This document shows, piece by piece, positions 25,027 through 31,659 of a stretch of 64,000 nt of DNA; position 1 is the first letter of the stretch, and every line of letters starts with the position of its first letter. Both the position numbers and the translations under genes were made by a program. The notes under the pieces are model-generated. The model did no database searches and was not told the DNA's origin. It worked only from the letters and a program-made list of their open reading frames with translations. The stretch spans positions 62,001 to 126,000 of the forward strand of contig CAZFOB010000003.1 of assembly GCA_964520325.1 (NCBI GenBank). The letters run 5' to 3'. Origin of the DNA: CAZFOB01 sp964520325 (lineage in GTDB: Bacteria; Actinomycetota; JAICYB01).

Positions 25027-25587
25027 ATGACCGATCGCCAACCGATGACCGAGTGGGACATCTTCCCGTTCGTCGGCGAGATGCACCTCAAGGAGCTGGA
25101 GCCGCCCGTCATCCCCGAGCCGCCGCGGTCGGGCGAGGATGGCGGCGAGCCATGCTCACCCTGCCGGCGCCCCGACGAGCATTGCTTGTGGGCGGACGAG
25201 CACTGGCGGGTCGCAGCTTCACCGAACCCGTCGGCCGTCCCGGTGATGTTGCTCGAGACTCGAGCGCACCACGATCTCGCGGACATGCCGCCGGAGCTCG
25301 CTTCAGCGCTCGGTCCGATGATCCAGCGCATCGAGGCCGCGCTCCTTGCAACGGGCAAGATCGGACGCGTCCACGTGAGCCGCTGGGGTGACGGCGGCTC
25401 TCACTTTCACCTTTGGATCTTCGGACGTCCGCTCGGAGCGCGTCAGCTGCTCGGAACGTTCCTTCCCGTCTGGACGAGCATGCTGCCATCCATGGACGCC
25501 GGGGAGTGGTGGGACTACCTCGATGCCGTCGGCGATGGCCTGGCCGCCGTCAGCGGCAAGCGACACCTGAACCTTCGGCCGGGGTAA
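25027..25587 (+). CDS. HIT-superfamily-like protein
   Basis: 186 residues. HVSRWGDGGSHFHLWIFGRP has the His-x-His-x core of HIT/GalT hydrolases and transferases (third His replaced by Trp). An upstream PCSPCRRPDEHCLWADEHWRVA resembles the Cys/His zinc site and first strand of HIT proteins. The C-terminal ends GKRHLNLRPG. The likely activity is nucleotide-phosphate hydrolysis or transfer, but the non-canonical histidine triad makes it uncertain. GAGGAGAGG before ATG 25027 is a good ribosome site. It follows the PIN gene by 19 nt but looks unrelated to it. Confidence 0.7.
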   Translation: MTDRQPMTEWDIFPFVGEMHLKELEPPVIPEPPRSGEDGGEPCSPCRRPDEHCLWADEHWRVAASPNPSAVPVMLLETRAHHDLADMPPELASALGPMIQRIEAALLATGKIGRVHVSRWGDGGSHFHLWIFGRPLGARQLLGTFLPVWTSMLPSMDAGEWWDYLDAVGDGLAAVSGKRHLNLRPG

Positions 25588-25711
25588 TGCTGGGAACGCG
25601 TCGTCGGGACGCGAAGGGTGTTGAACCCGCCGTCGATTTTAGATGGTCTCGCCGTCAGCTTCTCGCGCGCGGTCACCGGTCCATCCTGTCCCATGCGCCG
25701 GAAGTTTGAGC

Positions 25712-26569
25712 CTAAGGTCCGGTGACTACGTGCGCGCCGGCCCGTTTCGCGTTGCGCACGATGGCAGACACAACATCGTTCCACGCCCCGCGAGGCAGGT
25801 CGTGGCCCATGCCATCGATCGTGACGAGCTCGGCCCCGGGGACGACAGCCGCCATCTTCTCGCCGTTGGCGACCGGAACCAGGCGATCTCCCGTGCCATG
25901 GATGACGACCGTCGCCAGGTCGAGCTGCGACAACGATTGCGCGCGACCGGGGGCCGCAACCACCGCGAGCACCTGCCGAACGCGGCCCGCCGGGGCATAG
26001 CAACGGTCGTACGTCTTCGCGGCGAGATCGCGCATCGCGTCCTCGTCGAACTGAAACCCATACCCGGCCATGACTCGCCGGTGACGGACGTCCTGCTCGA
26101 TGGCTTCCTCGCGCGTTGTTGCTGCGGGCTCTGTGAAGATCGCGGCGACGTCGGCGTCCGTTGAAAGGATGGGGTCGTCTCCCATCGCCGACATGATCGA
26201 CGCGAGTGAGAGGACTCGGTCGCGGTAACGGAGGGCGACGATCTGGCCGATCATGCCGCCCATCGACTGTCCGGCGATGTGTGCGTTGTCGATCCCCAGG
26301 TGGTCGAGGATCCCGACGACGTCGCCTGCCATGTCGTCCACCGTGTAGGGCGGATTCTCGGTCGCGTCGTCGAACTTCGATGACAGTCCGACGTCGCGGT
26401 TGTCGAGGGTGATCACGTGGAAGCCGCTCGTCACGATGAGGTCGCGGAACCCCTCGGGCCAGCGGATCATCTGACTCCCGAGCCCGTTGATGAGGACGAG
26501 CGCTTCGTCGTTGGACGAGCCGAAGGTCTCGAAGCAGATGTCGATGCCGTTGACCTGTGCGACGGGCAT
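25712..26569 (-). CDS. Alpha/beta hydrolase
   Basis: 285 residues. The complete triad is visible: nucleophile Ser in AGQSMGGMIG, acid in HGTGDRLVPVANGE, His in GMGHDLPRG. The oxyanion region is LINGLGSQMIRWPEGF and the fold start LDNRDVGLSSKF, as in RdmC/aclacinomycin-methylesterase-like hydrolases. No signal peptide. The ATG at 26569 has GGAG 9 nt upstream. The substrate is unknown. Confidence 0.87.
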   Translation of the reverse strand: MPVAQVNGIDICFETFGSSNDEALVLINGLGSQMIRWPEGFRDLIVTSGFHVITLDNRDVGLSSKFDDATENPPYTVDDMAGDVVGILDHLGIDNAHIAGQSMGGMIGQIVALRYRDRVLSLASIMSAMGDDPILSTDADVAAIFTEPAATTREEAIEQDVRHRRVMAGYGFQFDEDAMRDLAAKTYDRCYAPAGRVRQVLAVVAAPGRAQSLSQLDLATVVIHGTGDRLVPVANGEKMAAVVPGAELVTIDGMGHDLPRGAWNDVVSAIVRNAKRAGAHVVTGP

Positions 26570-26669
26570 CTACCGATGCTCCGCAAGCGCGCACGCGCCG
26601 GTCAAGTCGCCGGGCGCCTCAGTAGCGCTCATACGTAATGTGTGCCGCGTTTCGTGCCTCAGCGCTCTT

Positions 26670-27065
26670 TCACGCGGACAGATCGAGGAACTCGCGAGGG
26701 GTAACGATGCGGATCCCCCGAAACGATCCGAGCGCGAGGAGGTCATCGTCGCCGCTCACGATGGCGTCGCACATCCCCGCGACCGCGGCTGCGAGGACGT
26801 TGTCGTCATCGGGATCGCGAGACGTCGCCGGGACGGGGTCCGGGTCGATCAGGTCCGACATCGACTCGACCTCGTTTCGCGTCTCGCGCGCAGCTCGAGC
26901 ACTGAACCCGAACTTGGCGTGAAGGACTCGCTCGTACTCGTCCATGAGTACACGGGACACCACGAGGCGTGCGGTTCCCTCGATGGCCAGGGCGAGGACG
27001 GCTCTTGGGACGCCTCCGAACACCGTGGCGGAAACGAGGACGTTCGTGTCGAGCGCGATGCGCAC
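26670..27065 (-). CDS. PIN-domain toxin (module 2)
   Basis: 131 residues from GTG 27065 (VRIALDTNVLVSATVFGG). This is a PIN domain of the COG1569 type: ALDTNVLVSA first Asp, MDEYERVLHAKFG, DPDDDNVLAAAVAG and IVSGDDDLLAL acidic clusters, ending VTPREFLDL. The start overlaps the stop of the upstream ribbon-helix-helix gene (TAGTG). A putative single-strand RNase toxin. Confidence 0.88.
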   Translation of the reverse strand: MRIALDTNVLVSATVFGGVPRAVLALAIEGTARLVVSRVLMDEYERVLHAKFGFSARAARETRNEVESMSDLIDPDPVPATSRDPDDDNVLAAAVAGMCDAIVSGDDDLLALGSFRGIRIVTPREFLDLSA

Positions 27066-27316
27066 TACGCGCGCTGCTCGTCCCGATGCTCCCTCACGAG
27101 CCTGGGAACGTCCTCTTCGGAGATCCCCAGGTCCTGAGCTCGCCGGCGCCCGTACGCGAAGATCTGTTCCCACCGCTCGAGCCGGTCGATGTACTGCAGG
27201 ACGGCAGCCCGGAAGAACTCGCTGCGCGTCCGACCGCCGGCGCGGGCAAGCGCGTCCACCTTCTTCGCCAACTCAGGCGGCAAGGACACGGTCACGGTTC
27301 TTGCGGTCCTTCCCAT
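27065..27316 (-). CDS. Ribbon-helix-helix antitoxin (module 2)
   Basis: 83 residues: TVTVSLPPELAKKVDALARAGGRTRSEFFRAAVLQYIDRL is a CopG/Arc-type ribbon-helix-helix, and the C-terminus SEEDVPRLVREHRDEQRA is the toxin-binding part. The ATG at 27316 has TACAAT 6 nt upstream, and the palindrome 27327-27341 overlaps the end of that -10 box. It is translationally coupled to the PIN gene. Confidence 0.88.
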   Translation of the reverse strand: MGRTARTVTVSLPPELAKKVDALARAGGRTRSEFFRAAVLQYIDRLERWEQIFAYGRRRAQDLGISEEDVPRLVREHRDEQRA

Positions 27317-27322
27317 GCGTGG

Positions 27323-27328
27323 ATTGTA
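27323..27328 (-). promoter_or_regulatory. -10 element TACAAT, leaderless promoter of RHH-PIN module 2
   Basis: TACAAT ends 6 nt before ATG 27316. Confidence 0.55.
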
Positions 27329-27341
27329 ACAACAGTTGTTA
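27327..27341 (-). promoter_or_regulatory. Palindromic operator of RHH-PIN module 2
   Basis: TAACAAC-A-GTTGTTA, perfect 7-bp arms, overlapping the -10 box of the antitoxin promoter by two bases. Probable autorepression site. Confidence 0.7.
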
Positions 27342-27410
27342 TCGGCGCGGGTTGACCAACGCTCGCGGGGCTCCCCGATCGCGGCCGCGAACGGGTGATC
27401 CGGTGATGCA

Positions 27411-27432
27411 GATGTGTACCCGATGTGTACCC
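27411..27432 (+). repeat. Two adjacent copies of GATGTGTACCC
   Basis: GATGTGTACCC occurs at 27411-27421 and 27422-27432, and a third copy lies at 28488-28498 beside tRNA-fMet. The copies bound about 1.1 kb of accessory DNA and may be remnants of an attachment site. Confidence 0.55.
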
Positions 27433-27433
27433 A

Positions 27434-27622
27434 CTACTCGTCGTCGCTGGCGTCTTTGATCGCTCGTCCGAGTGCTTGTAGAACCTTCGTCCACAGCGCG
27501 GCGAGAGCTTGCCAGGCCAAGGCGAGGGCCACGAGCGCGATCAGACCGGCGAGGACAAAGAGGGCGATGCGGAGCAGCGAAGGCCCAACGGTGGGGGTGA
27601 TCCGCCCGACCGCGGTGTGCAA
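27434..27622 (-). CDS. Small putative membrane protein
   Basis: 62 residues from TTG 27622, with one long hydrophobic segment (LLRIALFVLAGLIALVALALAWQALAALW) and a short charged tail (RAIKDASDDE). No family recognised. It lies inside the accessory segment bounded by the GATGTGTACCC repeats. The start codon is weakly supported, so this is a low-confidence gene. Confidence 0.4.
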   Translation of the reverse strand: MHTAVGRITPTVGPSLLRIALFVLAGLIALVALALAWQALAALWTKVLQALGRAIKDASDDE

Positions 27623-27644
27623 GGTGACGGGTCTGTAATGCGGG

Positions 27645-27798
27645 CCCGCGTAAAGAGCCGCACCAGGTCAACGTCGGCGGCGAGGTGTACGGCCCCGGCG
27701 AGACGCTCGACGTGCCCGAGGAAGAGGCGAAGCCGTTGCTCGTCGCGGGCTACGTCGAGAAGTCGGCGGTGAAGGCGCGAGCACCGAAGAACAAGTAG
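27645..27798 (+). pseudogene. Fragment of a phage-like small protein
   Basis: The frame ending at TAG 27798 reads HQVNVGGEVYGPGETLDVPEEE then AKPLLVAGYVEKS, closely like the small actinophage structural-region proteins with a GGxxYxPGetvdVPeeeAxxLlaaGyve pattern. No ATG/GTG/TTG precedes this homology in the frame; a stop lies just upstream. It is best read as the C-terminal remnant of a prophage gene, near a tRNA gene and the GATGTGTACCC repeats. Confidence 0.5.
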
Positions 27799-27865
27799 CG
27801 ATTCCCGCTCATGCGCGGGCCTCTGCGACGGTGTCGCGGACGTGCGTGCGCGGGGTACTACAGGC

Positions 27866-27883
27866 TGACAAGTCGGCTTGACA
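27866..27883 (+). promoter_or_regulatory. Operator repeat 1 before XRE gene
   Basis: TGACAAGTCGGCTTGACA, an imperfect palindrome (CAAG/CTTG arms). It contains the -35 TTGACA at 27878-27883. Confidence 0.6.
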
Positions 27884-27906
27884 CCCAAGACCTGACAAGC
27901 TAACTT
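27878..27906 (+). promoter_or_regulatory. Consensus promoter of the XRE gene
   Basis: TTGACA (27878-27883), a 17-nt spacer, then TAACTT (27901-27906). The -10 ends 10 nt before ATG 27917, giving a very short or absent leader. Both elements lie inside the 18-bp operator repeats. Confidence 0.65.
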
Positions 27907-27910
27907 GACA
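27893..27910 (+). promoter_or_regulatory. Operator repeat 2 before XRE gene
   Basis: TGACAAGCTAACTTGACA, the second copy of the 18-bp site, 27 bp from the first and covering the -10. Confidence 0.6.
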
Positions 27911-27916
27911 ACCGCG

Positions 27917-28105
27917 ATGAAGGTACGCGAGCTGCGGAAAGGTGCAGGGCTGTCACAGGGGGAGCTCGGCAAGGAGCTGAACGTCTCGCGGCAAACGATC
28001 AACTCGATCGAGGTGGGCCGCTACATCCCGTCGCTGCCGCTGGCTTTGCGTCTGTGTCGGTTCTTCAAGCTCCCAGTCGAGGAGGTGTTCGGTGATATCG
28101 AGTAG
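27917..28105 (+). CDS. XRE-family transcriptional regulator
   Basis: 62 residues, essentially one Cro/C1 helix-turn-helix: KVRELRKGAGLSQGELGKELNVSRQTINSIEVGRYIPSLPLALRL, ending FKLPVEEVFGDI. This is the compact class often paired with a small membrane protein gene. ATG 27917 is preferred over TTG 27905. Two 18-bp repeats cover its promoter, so it probably represses itself. It overlaps the next gene by 14 bases. Confidence 0.88.
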   Translation: MKVRELRKGAGLSQGELGKELNVSRQTINSIEVGRYIPSLPLALRLCRFFKLPVEEVFGDIE

Positions 28106-28469
28106 ACGCGCCCGACTTTCGCTCTTCATCTTCTCGATCCTGTGCGGTGCGCTCCTCTTGGTGATCGCGATCCGAGCGGGTGAGGTTGGCAGAGGCGTCT
28201 TCGCCCTGCTGTGGGTCGGCGGCTTTGGGGCATTGCTGTTCTTCGCACGGGGCGAGCGAACCGAGCTGCTCGCCGGAACAGGAGACGAACGTGCGCAACG
28301 GATCGATGGTGAGGCTCTTCGTTACGCGCATTACGCCGTCATCGTCGTCGCGGTGATCGGCTTCGTCGTTGAGTGGGCGCGTAGCACACCCGGCCCTTTC
28401 ACCCTTATCTGCTTCGTCGGCGGGACGGTTCACATGGCGTCCGTCTTGTACTTGCGAAACCGACGCTAA
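28092..28469 (+). CDS. Small membrane protein, DUF2178-like, partner of the XRE regulator
   Basis: 125 residues with four hydrophobic segments (LSLFIFSILCGALLLVIAI; GVFALLWVGGFGALLFF; YAHYAVIVVAVIGFVVEW; FTLICFVGGTVHMASVLYL). The motif GDERAQRIDGEALRYA between the two pairs is typical of DUF2178-like proteins encoded beside compact XRE regulators. GTG 28092 lies within the XRE gene. Function unknown; a membrane-linked signalling role with the regulator is an inference from this recurring pairing. Confidence 0.7.
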   Translation: MISSRRARLSLFIFSILCGALLLVIAIRAGEVGRGVFALLWVGGFGALLFFARGERTELLAGTGDERAQRIDGEALRYAHYAVIVVAVIGFVVEWARSTPGPFTLICFVGGTVHMASVLYLRNRR

Positions 28470-28487
28470 GGGGCGTCGGTCGCGGCG

Positions 28488-28498
28488 GATGTGTACCC
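28488..28498 (+). repeat. Third copy of GATGTGTACCC
   Basis: Identical to the two copies at 27411-27432; it lies 60 bp beyond the 3' end of tRNA-fMet. A possible attachment-site remnant. Confidence 0.5.
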
Positions 28499-28502
28499 GC
28501 GG

Positions 28503-28540
28503 CCAAAAAGAGAGGCCGCCCGGTCTCCCGAACGGCCTCT
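28503..28540 (-). terminator. Rho-independent terminator after tRNA-fMet
   Basis: On the minus strand AGAGGCCG, a 14-nt loop, then CGGCCTCT followed by CTTTTT. Perfect 8-bp stem with a T-run, just downstream of the tRNA. Confidence 0.8.
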
Positions 28541-28558
28541 GACCTGCTGCTTCTCTAG

Positions 28559-28632
28559 TAGCGGGGGCGGGATTTGAACCCGCGACCTCTGGGTTATGAG
28601 CCCAGCGAGCTACCTGACTGCTCCACCCCGCG
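28559..28632 (-). tRNA. Initiator tRNA-fMet (CAU)
   Basis: Cloverleaf with acceptor 5' CGCGGGG and 3' CCCCGC. The anticodon stem is GGG/CCC around the CAU loop (CTGGGCTCATAACCCAG), with the three G-C pairs that mark initiators. The T arm is GCGGGTTCAAATCCCGC. C1 does not pair with position 72 (U here), another initiator trait. CCA is not encoded. Confidence 0.95.
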
Positions 28633-28673
28633 TCGCGACGACAACTATAGCCCACCGGCGCAGGCCCGACGGC

Positions 28674-29072
28674 CTACGACGGCGAGGCGACCGGCAAGCC
28701 GAGGAGCTGTGCCGCTTCGATCATCCGATCGTCGTAGGTGACGAGCACGCCGAGGGCATCACCGAGTGACGATGCGGCTGCGAGGTGGATCGCATCGAGG
28801 TTTCGAACGATCCCGGGATCGAGTCCGGCGGCGGCTTCGAGGAGCGCTTCGTCGAGGGTGAGAAGGCCGATCTCGATCAAACCCTCACGAGCTCTCATCG
28901 TCGCCTCCGGTCCGTGTTCCTCAACGGCACGCACAGCTTCGGTGCGAAGGAGCGCACATGACGTACGCGCCGGCCAATCGGTGAGATAGCGAAACAGCGC
29001 GGGCGACTCCGGTTCGGCCACGATGAGTTTTACGAAGGCCGACGTATCGAGATACGCGTCGCCCTCGCTCAC
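28674..29072 (-). CDS. PIN-domain toxin (module 3, VapC-like)
   Basis: 132 residues: AYLDTSAFVKLIVAEPES (first Asp), LRTEAVRAVEEHG (Glu), NLDAIHLAAASSLGD and VTYDDRMIEAAQLLGLPV (remaining acidic residues). A Mg2+-dependent RNase toxin by family. GTG 29072 overlaps the antitoxin stop by four bases (GTGA). Its gene lies 41 nt from the 5' end of tRNA-fMet on the same strand. Confidence 0.9.
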   Translation of the reverse strand: MSEGDAYLDTSAFVKLIVAEPESPALFRYLTDWPARTSCALLRTEAVRAVEEHGPEATMRAREGLIEIGLLTLDEALLEAAAGLDPGIVRNLDAIHLAAASSLGDALGVLVTYDDRMIEAAQLLGLPVASPS

Positions 29073-29335
29073 CGCTCGTGCTCCCGCATCCGTTCGAGGA
29101 TCTCTGAGGGAAGCGGCACGCCCGCCTGGGGGGCCACGGGCTTCCGCTTCAACAAGTCTCCCCGGCCGGGACGCAAGCGGCCGTCCGCGATGAGCTGTTC
29201 CTTACGTGCGCGCTGCAACGGAACCAGACGTGCAACCGGCCGCCCGCGCTGAGTTACCTCGATCGTTTCTCCCGCTTCAACGCGTCGCAGGTACTCGCTC
29301 GCATTTTGTCGCAACTCTCGTACGCCGATCCTCAT
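29069..29335 (-). CDS. Phd/YefM-family antitoxin (module 3)
   Basis: 88 residues: MRIGVRELRQNASEYLRRVEAGETIEVTQRGRPVARLVPL is a classic Phd/YefM DNA-binding domain, and the C-terminus should bind the PIN toxin. The promoter is compact: TACCAT ends 7 nt before ATG 29335, and the palindrome 29334-29354 covers both the -10 and the start codon. Confidence 0.9.
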   Translation of the reverse strand: MRIGVRELRQNASEYLRRVEAGETIEVTQRGRPVARLVPLQRARKEQLIADGRLRPGRGDLLKRKPVAPQAGVPLPSEILERMREHER

Positions 29336-29354
29336 GTGCTATATGGTAGCACAT
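29334..29354 (-). promoter_or_regulatory. Operator palindrome over the Phd-PIN leaderless promoter
   Basis: ATGTGCTA-TATGG-TAGCACAT on the plus strand, 8-bp arms. The minus-strand -10 TACCAT (29343-29348) is inside it and the ATG overlaps its edge. Confidence 0.8.
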
Positions 29355-29386
29355 CGCCCCCTGGCGAACTTCGTGCCCTTGTGAAG

Positions 29387-29413
29387 GAGTTCCACCCACG
29401 ATCGGTGGAACTC
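29387..29413 (+). promoter_or_regulatory. Perfect inverted repeat upstream of the transglycosylase-like leader
   Basis: GAGTTCCACC, 7 nt, GGTGGAACTC. It ends 3 nt before the -10 TATAGT (29417-29422), where a -35 region would be, so it is a candidate operator. Confidence 0.6.
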
Positions 29414-29416
29414 TCC

Positions 29417-29422
29417 TATAGT
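29417..29422 (+). promoter_or_regulatory. -10 element TATAGT
   Basis: TATAGT ends 7 nt before GTG 29430, the spacing of a leaderless start in this genome. It probably begins the transcript of the 29577 gene, giving a leader of about 150 nt. Confidence 0.55.
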
Positions 29423-29429
29423 CGCCTCC

Positions 29430-29576
29430 GTGCCGGCCCCTGACGGGGCCAGCTGAGGTGCTTCCTCACAGGCACCCCGGGGCCCTACCGTCCCGGGCGG
29501 ACGGCGCAGACGCGCTTCCACGACGTCGCCTTGCTGGCGCACGCGTGGGGTCGTGCGCCCACGACAAGGAGCAGTC
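29430..29576 (+). promoter_or_regulatory. Structured 5' leader with possible leader peptide
   Basis: Hairpins in order: GGCCCC/GGGGCC, GGTGC/GCACC, CCGGG/CCCGG and GTCGTG/CACGAC, the last directly before the ribosome site AAGGAG. A nine-codon ORF (GTG 29430 to TGA 29456, peptide VPAPDGAS) covers the first hairpin. Leaders of secreted muralytic genes in actinobacteria can be c-di-AMP riboswitches, but I could not match the ydaO consensus, so the class is open. Confidence 0.45.
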
Positions 29577-30179
29577 ATGTCATCTGTACGGGATCGTGTG
29601 CGGGGGAGGTGGGCCTGGAAGTTCGCGGCACTCGTCGCCGCGGCCACGCTTGTGGCTGCACCGGCGGCGGCCGCGTTCTCGCCGCCTCCGGCGATGATGA
29701 CGTCACCGGGCGCGGCCCGGCTGCCGGCCAAGATCGCCGAGAAGAAAGTGAAGAAGAAGCAAGTCGGGAAGAAGCACAGGAAGGAGCCGGCGTCGATCAC
29801 CGGCATGATCAAAGACGAGTTCGGTCACCGCGCTGACGAAGCGCTTCGCATCGCCCATTGCGAATCACGCTTCGACACCGATGACGTCTCGAGCGCCGGC
29901 GCAGTTGGCGTCTTCCAGATACGGCCGGTCGATCACGGCTGGCGGATCAGGAAGGTCAAGAAGGGCAAGGACCTCACCGACGCTGCGACCAACGTCGCCG
30001 TGGCTCTCCACATCTTCAAGGACCAAGGCTGGCGGCCGTGGGTCTGCGCTCGGACGCTCGGCTTCGTCGGTGGCTCGAGCTCAGCACACCACATCGCCAC
30101 GACGTCCTCGTCGCGAAATAACGAAGGATCTCGCTCCCCGCGCGTTCCGCGATCGTCTCAGCGTGGCAACATGTCCTGA
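29577..30179 (+). CDS. Secreted transglycosylase-like (lysozyme-fold) protein
   Basis: 200 residues from ATG 29577, which follows AAGGAG. N-terminal signal sequence (WKFAALVAAATLVAAPAAAAF), a Lys-rich linker (AEKKVKKKQVGKKHRK), then a lytic-transglycosylase/lysozyme-like domain: DEALRIAHCESRFDTDDVSSAGAVGVFQIRPVDHGWR with catalytic Glu in HCESRF, then AATNVAVALHIFKDQGWRPWVCARTLGF. It probably cleaves or remodels peptidoglycan. Its mRNA has a long structured leader. The stop overlaps the start of the SRPBCC gene (TGATG). Confidence 0.82.
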   Translation: MSSVRDRVRGRWAWKFAALVAAATLVAAPAAAAFSPPPAMMTSPGAARLPAKIAEKKVKKKQVGKKHRKEPASITGMIKDEFGHRADEALRIAHCESRFDTDDVSSAGAVGVFQIRPVDHGWRIRKVKKGKDLTDAATNVAVALHIFKDQGWRPWVCARTLGFVGGSSSAHHIATTSSSRNNEGSRSPRVPRSSQRGNMS

Positions 30180-30697
30180 TGCAATCTCGAGAAAGCCTTC
30201 ACATCGACGCGCCGCCCGAGCGGCTGTGGCGCATGGTGTCCGATGTCACGCGCATGGGCGAATGGTCTCCCATCACCTACCGATGCGAATGGCTCGCTGG
30301 TGCGAGCGGCCCCCAAGAAAGCGCGAGGTTCAAGGGTTACAACAAGCTTTCGCCGGCCAAGTGGTGGACGATCTGTGAGGTGACCGAGTCGGTCAAGGGC
30401 AAGGTCTTCGAGTTCCGGACGGTAGACGTGTCGTTCCCGTTCTCCCTCGGGGTGCGCGGCCGGGAGATGACGCGATGGCGCTATGACTTCGAGCCGGACG
30501 GGATCGGCACCAAGGTCACCGAGTCGTACAGCGTGGCGTTCACGCCGCCGGTGCTGCGTATCCCAGAGCAGATCGCGCGGCGGATACCTGGGGTTTCTAC
30601 GCTCATGGATCGCCGCCGCGCGCAAACCGAGCTCGGCATCAAGCAGACTCTCGAGCGCCTGAAGGTCGTTGCCGAAGAGGGTGTCGAGGGCGCCTGA
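30179..30697 (+). CDS. SRPBCC (START-like / polyketide cyclase) family protein
   Basis: 172 residues: QSRESLHIDAPPERLWRMVSDVTRMGEWSPITYRCEWL is the standard first strand and helix pair of the SRPBCC fold, followed by beta strands (RFKGYNKL; WWTICEVTESVKGKVFEFRTVD; MTRWRYDFEPDGIGTKVTESY) and a long C-terminal helix (RAQTELGIKQTLERLKVV). A hydrophobic-ligand-binding protein of unknown role. It is coupled by TGATG to the transglycosylase-like gene and converges with the sirtuin gene. Confidence 0.85.
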   Translation: MQSRESLHIDAPPERLWRMVSDVTRMGEWSPITYRCEWLAGASGPQESARFKGYNKLSPAKWWTICEVTESVKGKVFEFRTVDVSFPFSLGVRGREMTRWRYDFEPDGIGTKVTESYSVAFTPPVLRIPEQIARRIPGVSTLMDRRRAQTELGIKQTLERLKVVAEEGVEGA

Positions 30698-30707
30698 GGC
30701 ACGCGCT

Positions 30708-31478
30708 TCAGCCCGCTCGTATCCGTTCCACGCGTTCGACGATGGCCGACAGGGTCGGACCGGCGTCGGCCCCGATACGTGCGTCGAAGATGGCGTCCTG
30801 GTCGGTGGGCTCACGGTTGACGATCGCGAGCTTGGCTCCCGACCGCTTCGCCACACCGGGAAGGGCGGCCGCCGGGTAGACCACTAGCGACGACCCGACG
30901 ACGAGGAAGAAGTCGGCTGCAAGCGACCACCGGTGGGCCTGCTCGAGCACGTCCTCCGGCAGCTGCTGCCCGAAGGAGATGGTCGCGCTCTTCAAGATCC
31001 CTCCGCAGTCGATGCACGCCGGGTCCTCCTCCCCGGCACGGACCCGGTCGAGGATCTCGACCGTTGGCCACGTCCGGCTGCACGACAGGCACTTGATCAG
31101 GCGGGAGGTGCCGTGAAGCTCGAGGACGCGGCGGCTGCCGGCGTCCTGGTGAAGACGGTCGATGTTCTGGGTGATCACCCCCGTGACCAGCCCGATCTCC
31201 TCGAGACGGGCTACGGCGCGATGGGCGTCGTTGGGCGCGACGTCGGTGCGCATGAAGGATGAGCCCTCGACAGCCATCTTCCACCGTTTCCTGCGGTGAG
31301 CCGGGTTCTTGACGTAGTTCTGGAAGGTGAACTCCGAGGCGTCGTTGCGCTCCCAGAAGCCACCAGGGCCCCTGAAGTCCGGGATCCCGGACTCTGTGGA
31401 GATCCCCGCTCCCGTGAAAACCACGCCCCGGCGGCAGGCGGCGATCCAGCCCGCGACCTGGTCGAGTGATGTGTCCAC
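30708..31478 (-). CDS. NAD-dependent protein deacylase, Sir2 family
   Basis: 256 residues from GTG 31478. Sirtuin motifs: GVVFTGAGISTESGIPDFRG (NAD site), TQNIDRLHQDAGS, catalytic His in LELHGTSRLIKC, zinc cysteines in CLSC and CIDC, and VVGSSLVVYPAAALP. It deacylates lysines using NAD+. The start is set by TACGCT 7 nt before the GTG; a longer in-frame ATG at 31613 would overlap the divergent secreted-protein promoter. Confidence 0.92.
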   Translation of the reverse strand: MDTSLDQVAGWIAACRRGVVFTGAGISTESGIPDFRGPGGFWERNDASEFTFQNYVKNPAHRRKRWKMAVEGSSFMRTDVAPNDAHRAVARLEEIGLVTGVITQNIDRLHQDAGSRRVLELHGTSRLIKCLSCSRTWPTVEILDRVRAGEEDPACIDCGGILKSATISFGQQLPEDVLEQAHRWSLAADFFLVVGSSLVVYPAAALPGVAKRSGAKLAIVNREPTDQDAIFDARIGADAGPTLSAIVERVERIRAG

Positions 31479-31485
31479 CGCCTGA

Positions 31486-31491
31486 AGCGTA
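31486..31491 (-). promoter_or_regulatory. -10 element TACGCT, leaderless promoter of sirtuin gene
   Basis: TACGCT on the minus strand, 7 nt before GTG 31478. The same hexamer and spacing precede the genes at 57101 and 62751. Confidence 0.55.
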
Positions 31492-31659
31492 GCGACTCCG
31501 AACTTATCTCGGGCAGCCTTCGTTTCTTCCCGGTAGGCGGAATCGTGGATCTGGGGGGACGTCCAGCGTCCTGTATGCATGAGGACATGGAAGAACCGAG
31601 TCCCAGTTGCCACACTCCACTATCGTGATGCCAGTCGGATCGTAGGAAAGGGGCAGTTG

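Noticed and set aside
29430..29576. A ydaO/c-di-AMP riboswitch call for the leader of the transglycosylase-like gene.
   Set aside because: The context fits, but I could not align the leader to the conserved ydaO blocks, so only a structured leader is claimed.
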